DNA of 64,000 nt from Cryomorphaceae bacterium (lineage in GTDB: Bacteria; Bacteroidota; Bacteroidia; Flavobacteriales_D; Cryomorphaceae): contig PXBH01000054.1 in the NCBI GenBank assembly GCA_003565555.1, forward strand, positions 1 through 64,000, read 5' to 3'. A program made the translations under genes and the position numbers. Every line of letters starts with the position of its first letter. Positions within the stretch are counted from its first letter, which is position 1. The notes below the pieces were generated by a model that saw nothing but the letters and a program-made list of their open reading frames with translations, was not told where the DNA came from and did not search any database. Shown here one piece after another: positions 49,801 through 58,700 of the stretch.

Positions 49801-49971
49801 TTCCAGCATGTCGAGCTCACCGTCTGCGGCGCGTACCGAATCGAGTTGATTCAGTGCAAAGTTCTCAGCTTTTTTCTCGAAAGAGGAGGTAACAAAAGAA
49901 AATGAGATTTGAAACAAGCAGGCCAGGGTCAACAAAATGGTGAATAGCCGGATAGCGCCTTTATTCTGCAT
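46858..49971 (-). CDS. secDF: Protein translocase subunit SecDF (fused)
   Basis: A 1,037-residue fusion of SecD and SecF that uses the proton gradient to pull proteins through SecYEG. SecD motifs: LGLDLAGGMSVTLEV (near residue 96) and ALTLPGIAGIVLTIGMAVDA. SecF motifs: LNFGVDFTGGRTYTVKF and VGYSINDTVVVFDRIRE. About 12 membrane helices. An aspartate/glutamate-rich segment of some 60 residues lies at about 281-345 in the first periplasmic domain. Full length; monocistronic with its own promoter and terminator. Confidence 0.96.
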   Translation of the reverse strand: MQNKGAIRLFTILLTLACLFQISFSFVTSSFEKKAENFALNQLDSVRAADGELDMLEEALLLEEFKTEFLTKNASEPIYPLFGYTYQESKAKQINLGLDLAGGMSVTLEVSIPDLIVNLSNNARNEDLLKVVADAKEMRKASQEDFVTLFARAWDQRMPETKMATVFHSRDNKDRFPREATNAEVIEKLREESRVAINNTEKILRTRIDKFGVTQPTIQKQQFTGRILVELPGVKDKERVRRQLRSTANLEFWNTFENSEILPYLDQANTLLSEKYFPDFDPDGEVEDEVEVEDEDAEITDDAGDLDIDDLLAGEDTSDVEDDDLLSLDDDEFDSDLTEEERNKRLPLFTKLAPSVDQSGQPFQGPVVGYALLTDTAEVNKMLNEKVVRDILPKDLRLLWAAEPDERNDNVMRLYAIKVDTRDGRAPLDGSVITDASQQYDINGQVQAAMSMNSEGARKWKEMTAAASSQTPKRVVAIVLDNYVYSAPVVQSEIATGQSVISMGQGNRNEQIQEALDLANLLKAGALPAPANIVDESVVGPSLGQQNINDGLMSFIIALVVVLFYMIFYYKGAGIVSDIALLANLFFLIGALASIQAALTLPGIAGIVLTIGMAVDANVLIFERVREELRRGKGVKAALKEGYNKAYSAIVDANLTTLLTAIVLVSFGSGPIKGFATTLIIGIFTSLFSAIFITRLIFEARLDKGKSISFFMEWSKNILVNAKVRFIPRRKTFYGVSTVVILIGVSALFMRGLNFGVDFTGGRTYTVKFDQPAELDEVRGTLGNTFVYEDGTSAPPEVKTFGSANQVKITTKFLVDDDSRDADKRVEDALAAGLDGLNMPYEIMESRKVDPSISDDFRTSSTSAVIFSLLIIFAYIVFRFKKWQYGVGAIAAMFHDVIVVLGIYALFHGFLPFSLEIDQAFIAAILTVVGYSINDTVVVFDRIREYVADHRKEGHPSVINKALNSTLSRTVNTSMTTFVVLLIIFVFGGESIRGFIFALMLGVIVGTYSSLFIAAPIVSDLTARTGTSLEESEDDEI

Positions 49972-49998
49972 GCGTTATTGCAATTTTTTATCGAGCCG

Positions 49999-50029
49999 CA
50001 AATATAGACCTAAACAGGTAATTTCCCAA
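49999..50029 (-). promoter_or_regulatory. Promoter of secDF
   Basis: On the minus strand, TTG (50027-50029), exactly 20 bases, then TATATTTG (49999-50006), about 28 bases before the ATG. One of the best consensus matches in the window. Confidence 0.7.
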
Positions 50030-50122
50030 TGAATGGAAACTTAAGAACCAATTTACTGAATATGCGACGAATACCCCATACGTAATTTCCCGTTTTTGGA
50101 TTCAAAGAATGTTCAAATCGGG

Positions 50123-50156
50123 TTGATTTCACCTTGGAGAATACTTCCTACCTTTG
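50123..50156 (+). promoter_or_regulatory. Promoter of the FG-GAP T9SS gene
   Basis: TTG (50123-50125), 23 bases, then TACCTTTG (50149-50156), 25 bases before the ATG; divergent from the secDF promoter. Confidence 0.65.
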
Positions 50157-50180
50157 AAGACACACTGCAGATAAGATTTT

Positions 50181-52409
50181 ATGGTAAGGCCTGTTGCATT
50201 CCTCCTGTTTCTCTCTTTCGGCCTGTCGGCAAATGCACAATTATTTTTTGAGCAGTCGACCGATATTCCTGTTTTTTCGGGTGACGGAACACCACTGCGC
50301 AGCGCATGGGCAGGCGGACTCAATGCCGTGCAGCTCTCGATGCTTGATGCGGATCTGGACGGAAATGAGGACGACATCTTTATTTTTGACCGAAGCGGCA
50401 ACCGCGTGCTGATCTTTATCGGTGAAGAGGAAAACGGGCTGCGTACCTACCGCTACGCGCCGGAATACGCGGAGGCCTTTCCGTACATGGAGCGCTGGGC
50501 TTTGCTACGCGATCTGAATTGTGACGGACAGCGCGACATATTCACATACAGCCCCATCGGCGGGGGCTTCGCATCTTTTGTCAATACTTCCGGCACGGAG
50601 GGCGAACTCGCTTTTGAATCGGACAATGAATTTATCATGAGTCGCTTTCAATTCAGTCCGACAAATTCATTTGAGACCAATATATATGTCAGTTCGCTCG
50701 ACATACCCGCCGTGACGGATTTCGACGGAGACGGCGATCTCGATATTTTTACCTTTTCGGTAACGGGCGTGCAGCTTGAGTACCACGAGAACCTCACCGT
50801 CGACTCGCTGGGCGAATGCGGTACCGGGCTCTACCGTGCGGCCAATCTCTGCTACGGACAATTTCGTGAAGGCTCCGAAAGTAACCAAGTATTTCTCGGG
50901 CAGCCGTGCTCCTTTAATGTCACAGATCCCAGAAGCGCAAATGCCGACGGTGCACGACATGTGGGCACCACCGTTACATCTTTTGATGCTACCGGCGACG
51001 GACTTCCCGACCTCCTGCTGGGCGGAGTGGGGTTTAACAACATTACCTTTTTGGAAAACAGTGTGGGCGTATCCGGATTGGACAGCATCATTGATTACCA
51101 ACCGGATTTCCCGACAAGTTTCGGCGCGCCGGCCGTGAATATTGACAATTTTGCCGCAACTTTTTACGAAGACATTACGGGCAACGGCATCCGCGACCTG
51201 GTGGTAGGTGTAAACGAACCCAATACAGCTGTAAACACACGTTCCGTATGGCTCTATGAAAACTTGGGCGCCGACAACGAACCGATTTTTTCTCCGGCTA
51301 CCGACAGCTTTCTCCAGTCTGACATGATCGATCACGGAGAGACGGCGGCACCGGCCTTTGCCGACATCAACGGTGACGGCCTGCCCGATATGGTCATCGG
51401 GTCTCGCGGTACCTTTGTGCAAGATGCCCAATTCAAGCCTGCGCTGTCCCTTTACCTCAACACGGGAACTTTGGAGAACCCGGCCTTCACTTTAGAAGAT
51501 CCCGATTGGCTTCAAGTATCGGAAATAGGCTTCGGCCAATACGTACACCCGAGTTTCGGTGACATCGACGGAGACGGTGATGTCGATTTGGTGATCGGTG
51601 ACTTTTCGGGACGCGTATTTCTTCTGCTCAATACCGCGGGGCCCGGCGCAGCTCCGACCTACGAGCTGGCGGGTGCACTCACGGCCGACGGAAGCGCCAT
51701 CGATGTGGGCCAAATTGCAACACCCCAGCTCTTTGACCTCGACGGCGACGGCAAGCAGGATCTTATCATCGGTGAACGCAACGGCAGTATCAAGTTTTTT
51801 CGCAATACAGGCGGCCCGGGAGGCTTCTCCTTCACCCTTGAAAATGACACCCTCGGAGGTATTTCAACAGTCGAATTCGGATTTTTTATCGGCAGCAGCA
51901 GCCCCCACTTCTTCAGGCATCAGGGCATCACCCACCTCCTTGTGGGGGTAGAGCGGGGTCGGGTCAGACTTTACGGGGATATCGACGGAAATGAGAACGG
52001 GACTTATACGCTGATTGATGACAATGCATTCGGCATTGAAGCGGGGCAAAAAGCGCGTCCCTTTGTTGTCGATATCAACCACGACGGTGCGCCCGACCTG
52101 TTTTGCGGAAGCATAGGCGGCGGAGTGCTCTGCTATGCGGGGGCCGCTTCGGTATCGGTTCGCAATTCAGATATCCGCCCTCCCCTGCTTCTCTACCCGA
52201 ATCCCGCAAGCGATATGTTGTACACAGACGGGAACCGCTTAGGCGAAGATGCCCCTTACATCGTATATGACCTTTCCGGAAAGGCGGTGAAAAACGGCCG
52301 CCTCAGGGGCGCAGGGCTGTCCGTAAGCGATCTTCCGAGCGGAGCGTACATCCTGTCCGTGACAGACCTCTCCGGCAATATGCACCGCGGACTTTGGATC
52401 CGGCAGTAA
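50181..52409 (+). CDS. FG-GAP/VCBS repeat protein with T9SS type A sorting domain
   Basis: A 742-residue secreted protein: signal peptide (MVRPVAFLLFLSFGLSANAQ), then a beta-propeller of FG-GAP/VCBS repeats with calcium-binding loops such as DADLDGNED, DLNCDGQRD, DFDGDGDLD, DATGDGLPD, DINGDGLPD, DIDGDGDVD, DLDGDGKQD and DINHDGAPD, and a type A sorting domain from about residue 670 (LLYPNPASDM, VYDLSGKAV, LPSGAYILSVTD). An integrin-like calcium-dependent propeller suggests adhesion or ligand binding on the cell surface; no enzymatic motif is seen. Monocistronic. Confidence 0.9.
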   Translation: MVRPVAFLLFLSFGLSANAQLFFEQSTDIPVFSGDGTPLRSAWAGGLNAVQLSMLDADLDGNEDDIFIFDRSGNRVLIFIGEEENGLRTYRYAPEYAEAFPYMERWALLRDLNCDGQRDIFTYSPIGGGFASFVNTSGTEGELAFESDNEFIMSRFQFSPTNSFETNIYVSSLDIPAVTDFDGDGDLDIFTFSVTGVQLEYHENLTVDSLGECGTGLYRAANLCYGQFREGSESNQVFLGQPCSFNVTDPRSANADGARHVGTTVTSFDATGDGLPDLLLGGVGFNNITFLENSVGVSGLDSIIDYQPDFPTSFGAPAVNIDNFAATFYEDITGNGIRDLVVGVNEPNTAVNTRSVWLYENLGADNEPIFSPATDSFLQSDMIDHGETAAPAFADINGDGLPDMVIGSRGTFVQDAQFKPALSLYLNTGTLENPAFTLEDPDWLQVSEIGFGQYVHPSFGDIDGDGDVDLVIGDFSGRVFLLLNTAGPGAAPTYELAGALTADGSAIDVGQIATPQLFDLDGDGKQDLIIGERNGSIKFFRNTGGPGGFSFTLENDTLGGISTVEFGFFIGSSSPHFFRHQGITHLLVGVERGRVRLYGDIDGNENGTYTLIDDNAFGIEAGQKARPFVVDINHDGAPDLFCGSIGGGVLCYAGAASVSVRNSDIRPPLLLYPNPASDMLYTDGNRLGEDAPYIVYDLSGKAVKNGRLRGAGLSVSDLPSGAYILSVTDLSGNMHRGLWIRQ

Positions 52410-52431
52410 ACACTGTCCCCGTTGCACAAGA

Positions 52432-52457
52432 AAGCCCGACACAAGTGCGTCGGGCTT
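52432..52457. terminator. Hairpin between convergent genes
   Basis: AAGCCCGAC and GTCGGGCTT pair around eight bases. Neither side has a good T run, so termination strength is doubtful. Confidence 0.55.
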
Positions 52458-52484
52458 CAGAATAATATGCGGGGTGCGCCGGTG

Positions 52485-53426
52485 TCAGGCGGTGATCACA
52501 CCCATATTGTCGAGTACGTCCATTACCTCCTTCACCGAATTGGCAGAGGTGTACAGCGCCTCTTTCTCCTGCTCATTTAGTTTGAGCTCGATGATTTCCT
52601 CGATACCGGCTTTACCGAGCTTGGTCGGAACACCCAGATAAATGTCTTTCAAGCCGTACTCACCTTGCAGCCAAGCGCATGAAGGGAAAATGCGTTTTTG
52701 GTCGCGAACCACAGCTTCTACCATTTGAGCGGCAGCGGCTCCCGGCGCATACCAAGCAGAAGTTCCGAGGAGGTTTACGATTTCTCCGCCGCCTTTCTTG
52801 GTGCGCTCAATGATGGCATCGAGCTTGCCTTCTTCAATCATCTCCGTCACGGGAATACCGGCTACGGTAGTGTACCGGGGGAGAGGCACCATAGTATCGC
52901 CGTGGCCGCCCATAAGCACCGCTTGGATGTCTTTTGGTGAAACGTTGAGCTCCATGGCGAGGAAAGAGCGGTAACGGGCCGTATCCAGTACGCCCGCCAT
53001 TCCGAATACCCGACGCGAATCGACATTTGCCGTAAGGTAAGCAGCGTAGGTCATCACATCAAGCGGGTTGCTCACGATAATGATTTTCGCATTCGGTGAA
53101 TACTTTACCGCATTTTCAGTTACGCTTTTTACAATGCCTGCATTGGTGGCGATCAAGTCGTCGCGGCTCATACCCGGCTTGCGGGGCAATCCCGAAGTAA
53201 TCACCACCACTTCGGAATCTTTGGTGCGCTCGTAGTCATTGGTTGAACCGACCACACGTGAGTCGTAGAGATTGATGGGAGAGGTTTCCCAGATATCGAG
53301 CGCCTTGCCTTCCGCAAAACCTTCCTTGATATCGAGGAGCACTACTTCGTTAGCAAGTTCTTTGTGGGCAATGACATTTGCGCAAGTGGCACCAACGTTG
53401 CCGGCACCTACTACAGTTACTTTCAT
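52485..53426 (-). CDS. mdh: Malate dehydrogenase
   Basis: A 313-residue NAD-dependent dehydrogenase of the lactate/malate family that interconverts malate and oxaloacetate in the TCA cycle. The nucleotide-binding loop GAGNVGATCA (residues 7-16) begins right after the start; the substrate-binding segment VITSGLPRKPGMSRDDL and the catalytic histidine in MGGHGDTMVP are present. The R-K-P-G-M-S-R loop favours malate over lactate. MKVTVVG (53426) is the family start; an ATG two codons upstream is possible and the longer open frame is not supported. Confidence 0.96.
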   Translation of the reverse strand: MKVTVVGAGNVGATCANVIAHKELANEVVLLDIKEGFAEGKALDIWETSPINLYDSRVVGSTNDYERTKDSEVVVITSGLPRKPGMSRDDLIATNAGIVKSVTENAVKYSPNAKIIIVSNPLDVMTYAAYLTANVDSRRVFGMAGVLDTARYRSFLAMELNVSPKDIQAVLMGGHGDTMVPLPRYTTVAGIPVTEMIEEGKLDAIIERTKKGGGEIVNLLGTSAWYAPGAAAAQMVEAVVRDQKRIFPSCAWLQGEYGLKDIYLGVPTKLGKAGIEEIIELKLNEQEKEALYTSANSVKEVMDVLDNMGVITA

Positions 53427-53462
53427 GGACATGGAGGGGTTAAATTCATTTATTAAGTCCCA

Positions 53463-53470
53463 CAAATATA
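53463..53470 (-). promoter_or_regulatory. -7 promoter element before mdh
   Basis: TATATTTG on the minus strand, about 37 bases before the chosen start. A second identical box lies at 53614-53621 on the same strand. Neither has a TTG at the standard spacing. Confidence 0.45.
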
Positions 53471-53657
53471 AGCGGAAGTAAACAATTAAGGTCCATGCCC
53501 GGCTGTGAATATTCCTTAAAGCGTTCTCAGGCGGGCATAACTGCTGTTCGGGAATAAGTGTATATTTAGCCGCTTTTACGCGCCCCCTTCCTGTCCCCAA
53601 AAAACGCCGGCTGCAAATATAAAGCCGGACGGGGCAACCCTCATTAATTAGAGCGTC

Positions 53658-54266
53658 TTGAAAGTGACAGATGTAAACAGTTTATCCGAAGATCAACTCA
53701 AGCAGTTGATAGAAGGATGCATAAAGAACCATCGGAAGAGCCAGGAAACAGTCTACAAGATGTTTTTCGGCAAGATGGCGGCCGTTTGCAGACGCTACAC
53801 CAACAATGATGATCGTGCAAAAGACATTTTGCAAGACGGCTTCATCAAGGTGTTTAAAAGTATGGAAAAATTCAATTTTGACGGATCTTTCGAAGGATGG
53901 GTCCGCAGGATTGTTGTGAATACGGCAATCGATCACGTTCGAAAGTCGAAAAAAGATTTCTTGCTTGCGAATGAAAGCAAAGACGTGGAAGCTTTTCGCG
54001 ATACGCTCTACGACGAGGAAGAACCCGAAACGCCCGTGGCGCTGACCTTAGAAGTAAGTGATGTGCGCAGGGGAATGGAGAAACTGTCCACCGCGTACCG
54101 CACCGTGTTTAACCTCTACGTTTTTGAGAATTATTCGCACCAAGAAATTGCAGATGCCCTCGATGTGACGGTGGGTACGAGTAAATCAAATTTGGCCAAG
54201 GCCAGGGCCAACCTTAAGAAAATACTGACCGAAGAACTTGAAAAACGCGATGGAACAAAGGTTTAA
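53658..54266 (+). CDS. ECF-type RNA polymerase sigma factor
   Basis: A 202-residue sigma-70 group 4 (ECF) factor. Region 2 spans about residues 25-97 (AKDILQDGFIKVFKSMEKF, then GWVRRIVVNTAIDHVRKSKK); region 4 spans about 130-192 with its helix-turn-helix (HQEIADALDVTVGTSKSNLA). The only start codons are TTG (53658) or GTG (53664), since an in-frame stop lies at 53649. A TATATTTA box at 53561-53568 is a near-consensus -7 element. It overlaps the following membrane PKD gene by 17 bases, the arrangement of a sigma factor with its regulator. Confidence 0.92.
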   Translation: MKVTDVNSLSEDQLKQLIEGCIKNHRKSQETVYKMFFGKMAAVCRRYTNNDDRAKDILQDGFIKVFKSMEKFNFDGSFEGWVRRIVVNTAIDHVRKSKKDFLLANESKDVEAFRDTLYDEEEPETPVALTLEVSDVRRGMEKLSTAYRTVFNLYVFENYSHQEIADALDVTVGTSKSNLAKARANLKKILTEELEKRDGTKV

Positions 54267-55551
54267 CTCTTTTGATCAGCAGGTAAAGCAAGCCTACGAA
54301 GGCCATGAATTGCCCTACGACCCGGATTCGTGGGATAAGCTTTCCTCCGAACTCGATAAAGCGGCTCCCGCTTCTTCTTCCTATTTTGCAGCCCTTACCG
54401 CAGGCGTTGCCGCAGTAGGACTTGTGTTTCTTTCCCTGCTCTTTATCCTTTACGGAAATAATGACCCTGCAGACACTGTTCAAGAAACCGAGCAGGTCAA
54501 AGGTGAGCAGCCGCATGAACAAATAACCGCAAGCTCCGAAGAGAGCGCCGGATATGCCGAAGAAGCCGACGGCACTACATCGGACACCCCCGAGGGTGAA
54601 GGAAAAGAAGGTTTCCGTGCGGACGAAACTTCTGCTGATTACGCCGACGCAAATACTGCAGCATCTGCTGCCTCCGAAACATCTTCGACGGCCCTTCAAA
54701 AAGAAGACGTCCCCGGCAGCGCATCACCGACAGACCCTTCAGTCCGCGGTGTTGCTGACGAGTCGAATGAGACCGTAGAAGGCGATTCGGAAAATGACAT
54801 GATCTCCTCTTCTGATGTTATCCGCGGATCGGAATCACTTAACCGTAAAACCGTGCGCACGAGTTGCACCGGTGCTACCATTCAATTTGATGCAGCGCAA
54901 GACTACGGGGAGGATGCCAAGTACCTCTGGAATTTCGGGGACGGTTTCTTCAGCAATGAAGCCCGCCCCTCGCACACCTTCAATAAATCGGGAACTTTTG
55001 ACGTATCGCTTTCCGTGACCTCTCCCGCCTCGGGCCAAATTACCTCCAATGTGGTCCAAGCCATGATCCGGGTGCTGGAAGGTCCGCGTGCACGCATGGG
55101 CGCCTACCCGACTTCCCCGAACACGGTTGAAATTGAAAACCTGAGTTCGGGTGAGAACCGCACCGAATGGTTAATCAGCGGCACTGCAGCAGAAAAAGAC
55201 GGCTCAGTGGTGCTGGACTTTGTCCCCGGAACTTCTCAGAAAATCCGACTCACCGCATCCGACAAAGCGGGCTGCGCAGACACCCTGTCAAAAGTAGTTC
55301 GATTTGCCCAAACCCAAAAGGCGGTAACTTTTACTCCGGATAAGCCTCTGGACTTCTCCGCAGTCCTGGAAGAGACACCCTCGCGGGTGCACATCTTCGA
55401 CGCGGTATCGGGTGAGCACGCCGCAGATATTGAAGGTACGGTTTGGCATGCACCTGAAGAGGCCCGCGGTCAAAAATATGTCTTCATGGCTGTGAGCAAA
55501 GGAAAAGGCTCTCCGATCGTGATTCGCGGTGACCTTACGGGGAAACCCTGA
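54250..55551 (+). CDS. Membrane-anchored PKD-domain protein, possible sigma regulator
   Basis: A 433-residue protein: a cytoplasmic N-terminus of about 43 residues (MEQRFNSFDQQVKQAYEGHE), one membrane helix (about 44-68, YFAALTAGVAAVGLVFLSLL), a long acidic, serine/threonine-rich and probably disordered linker (70-195), then a PKD domain near 205-262 with the canonical WNFGDG core and a second beta-rich domain to the end. One-helix topology, a short cytoplasmic head and overlap with an ECF sigma gene are what an anti-sigma or sensor protein would show, but I recognise no classical anti-sigma or FecR domain. ATG at 54250 preferred over a TTG four codons upstream. Confidence 0.8.
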   Translation: MEQRFNSFDQQVKQAYEGHELPYDPDSWDKLSSELDKAAPASSSYFAALTAGVAAVGLVFLSLLFILYGNNDPADTVQETEQVKGEQPHEQITASSEESAGYAEEADGTTSDTPEGEGKEGFRADETSADYADANTAASAASETSSTALQKEDVPGSASPTDPSVRGVADESNETVEGDSENDMISSSDVIRGSESLNRKTVRTSCTGATIQFDAAQDYGEDAKYLWNFGDGFFSNEARPSHTFNKSGTFDVSLSVTSPASGQITSNVVQAMIRVLEGPRARMGAYPTSPNTVEIENLSSGENRTEWLISGTAAEKDGSVVLDFVPGTSQKIRLTASDKAGCADTLSKVVRFAQTQKAVTFTPDKPLDFSAVLEETPSRVHIFDAVSGEHAADIEGTVWHAPEEARGQKYVFMAVSKGKGSPIVIRGDLTGKP

Positions 55552-55583
55552 AAACGCCTACCCGGCAATAAATTATTTCTCCG

Positions 55584-55612
55584 AGCGCACAGCCGAGCTG
55601 TGCGCTTTTTTT
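55584..55612 (+). terminator. Terminator after the sigma-PKD operon
   Basis: AGCGCACAGC and GCTGTGCGCT pair as ten base pairs around CGA, with a T run to 55612. It separates the sigma-PKD pair from the giant surface gene. Confidence 0.92.
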
Positions 55613-55738
55613 ATTTGTTCTCCCCGGTTCGCGGTTGATTGAAAAATAAGGCCGTCAACGGTACAACTTTCCCGAAAAACCTGCGTCAATTGAGCAAGTA
55701 TCGCCTCATCATCCTGCCGATAACTGACGCGGGTTTTG

Positions 55739-55746
55739 TATCTTTG
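55739..55746 (+). promoter_or_regulatory. -7 promoter element of the giant surface-protein gene
   Basis: A perfect TATCTTTG, 35 bases before the ATG. No TTG stands 17-23 bases upstream, so an alternative sigma factor or activator may provide the upstream contact. Confidence 0.5.
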
Positions 55747-55781
55747 TAGTTCAGGCAGCAACGCTGATTTCCATCCCATCT

Positions 55782-58700
55782 ATGAAAAGATTTTTACCGA
55801 ACTTTTTCCTGTTTTCCCTACTGGTAGTTACCTCAGTCGTTAACGGGCAAAACGACCCCGGTGATATTTCCAACTGCTACAACAGCAACATCACCTTTGC
55901 ATTTGATCCCGAGCCCGTTGACGGCGCTTTTGAACCGGATACAGATGTTGAGCTCTGCGTGACTTTTACGTATGTCCAAACCGCGGGGAATTGGATCCAC
56001 GGAGTTCAAATCCACCTGCCGGACGGATGGGACGAGAGCTCAATCAATCCCGCCAGCTTCAGCACCTCTTGCACAGGCGGCGCAGGCAGCTGGACTTGGC
56101 AAGGTTCGGGCACCTTTTACGGGAACAATTTCGGTATCGGATTTTACTACTTGGGAGGCGCCCTCAATTGGGGGCAATCTTGCCCCAACGGTACCTTCAC
56201 CATCTGCATCGATGTGACGGTGGATCCCGAATGCGGCGGACCCGGCAGCCCGCTCAACGGCGAGCTCATCCTTCCCGGCTTCTCGACCACGGGCGACAAC
56301 AACAGCACCGGCTCGGGCGGATGGAGCGGCCCTCCGGCTGTCTGCGACGGTGTGATCATCGACGCCACCGTGAATATTCCCACCGTGACCATCGACTGCT
56401 GTGACGCCGAAGCGGGAACCTCACCCGGCACCTTACCGATTTGCAACAACGGCCCCTTCGACCTTTTCGGCGAATTGGGCGCCCCCGTGGATGACGACGG
56501 ATTCTGGACCGAGCCCGACGGCACCGAACTACTGACTGCAGGCAACAGCTACATCTTCGATCCGCTTACGAGTGATCCCGGAGACTATATCTATACCGTT
56601 GAAGGTGACGACGGCTGCTTAAATACGAGCATCATCACCATGGAGTTCATTGAGCTGCCGCAAGCCGGTTTGATCAGCTGGTGTTCTTCTGCCCCGTTCA
56701 CGATTCAAGGTGAATTTACAGGCCTGGGCCTCCCCTTTCCCGACCCCACATGGAACGGTACGTGGACGGACCCGGCAGGAACGATTTTGCCCGACGGCTC
56801 GGGACCTATTGTGCCGGGCACCAATCCGCCCGGCATCTACACTTATGAATATCTGGACGGAAACAATTGTCCTACCACGACGACCGTCAATGTCAACATA
56901 GTACTCACAGATACAGACTCCGAGCCCGCCGCGAGTGCGGATATCTGTACTTCTGACGACCCCTTCAGCCCTTATGACCTTTTGGCGGGCAGCCCCGTAC
57001 CCTCGGCCTCTGCAAGCTGGATTTATGAACCTGCTTCGGGTGGGGTAGTCAACATACCCGGCGGTGCCAACGCCGTGATCAACCCGGCAAATTATTCGGG
57101 AGCGACCCCGGCCCAACCGCTGGAATCGGGATTTATGTGGTATTTCTTTGTCGATTTGACAGCAGGATGTTTCAGTATTGATACCGTCTTTATTGACGTA
57201 TTTGACCCGGTAAATACGGGAACCTTTACGGAAGTGAATCTTTGTATTTCGGATCCTCCGGTAAATTTGACGGACCTTTTGGAAGGGACACCCGACACGG
57301 GACTCACTTGGGAAGACGTGACTGCGGGAAGTGTAATTCCCGAAATACTGGATCCCGCGGATTACGACGAGAACGAAGTACTCCTGCTCAGCTACAGCGG
57401 AGGTCTGGAAGGCACTTCCTGTTTCTCCCTGACCAACATGGTCATCACCATCCTGCCTGATGACGCGGATGCGGGTGAATTTGCCTCCGTTGAGGTGTGT
57501 GAGACAGATGACGTGATCTGTTTGACAGACCTCTTGGGAGGAGATCCGCAAGTTACGGGGTCTTGGACCTCGCCGTCAGGGGTCGAGCAAAACTGTATTT
57601 TCATACCCGGTACTTCGGAACCGGGTATTTGGACCTACACAGTGATCACCAGCTGCGATACGGATACGCAAACCCTCGAAGTCAATGTGATCGACCAAGC
57701 CGATGCGGGGACAGACGGTGTTTTGACCGTTTGCACGAATGATACCGATGTACCCCTGATTAACGGCCTCGGCGGTACGCCCGATACGGGCGGAGAATGG
57801 TCCCTCGGGGGTACTCCGGTCGGAGATACGGTAAACGGCAACAGCGCAACCGACGGAGCGGTGTATACCTACACGGTGGGCACCGGATCGTGTCAAGACG
57901 TTTCCACCGTCACCATCGATCTGCAGGAGTCACCTTACGCCGGGCAAGCTCCGGCAGGTCAGGTGATTTTTTGCGATGATGCCGCGGCCGTCGATTTAAT
58001 CAACCTATGGACCGATGCCCCTGCGGGCGGCACCCAGACTTGGTCAGGTCCCGGCGGATTCACGGGATCAACACTGAATCCCGCCACCGCAGAATCGGGC
58101 ACCTACAGCCTGACGGTAACTTCTGCTCAATGCGGAATTACAACGGAAACAGTCGATATTTTAATCGAATCTGCCCCGAATGCAGGAACGAGCACCACAG
58201 TGACTGCCTGCCCCAATGCTACTGCAGATATTGACCTTCTGGCCGCCCTCGGCGGAACTCCGGGAGGCACATGGACGGCACCGCCGGGCGGCCCCGATAC
58301 GGGAATCTATTCACCCGGAGATCCCGCGGGAGACTACGTGTACAGCACAGCATCACCCTCGGGGCAATGCACCGACCTTGCAACAGTTACCGTAAATGTC
58401 ACGGCACTGCCCGACCCCGGAACGGACGGAGCGATTACCGTTTGCGAAGGCGACCCCTCCTTTCCTTTATTTGGTGAGCTCGGGGGAACGCCTGAAAACA
58501 CCGGTGGATGGACAGATCCGAACGGTGACTTGATCGGTGCTTGGGACGCGGAATTCGTTCCGGGAACTGATGACGCCGGGGTATACACCTACACGGTGGG
58601 AGACGGTGTCTGTCCCAACCTGACTGCGGAAGTCACCGTGACCGTGATACCCGATGCAAATGCGGGCAATAACAATACGGTAACCGCCTGCGAATCGCTC

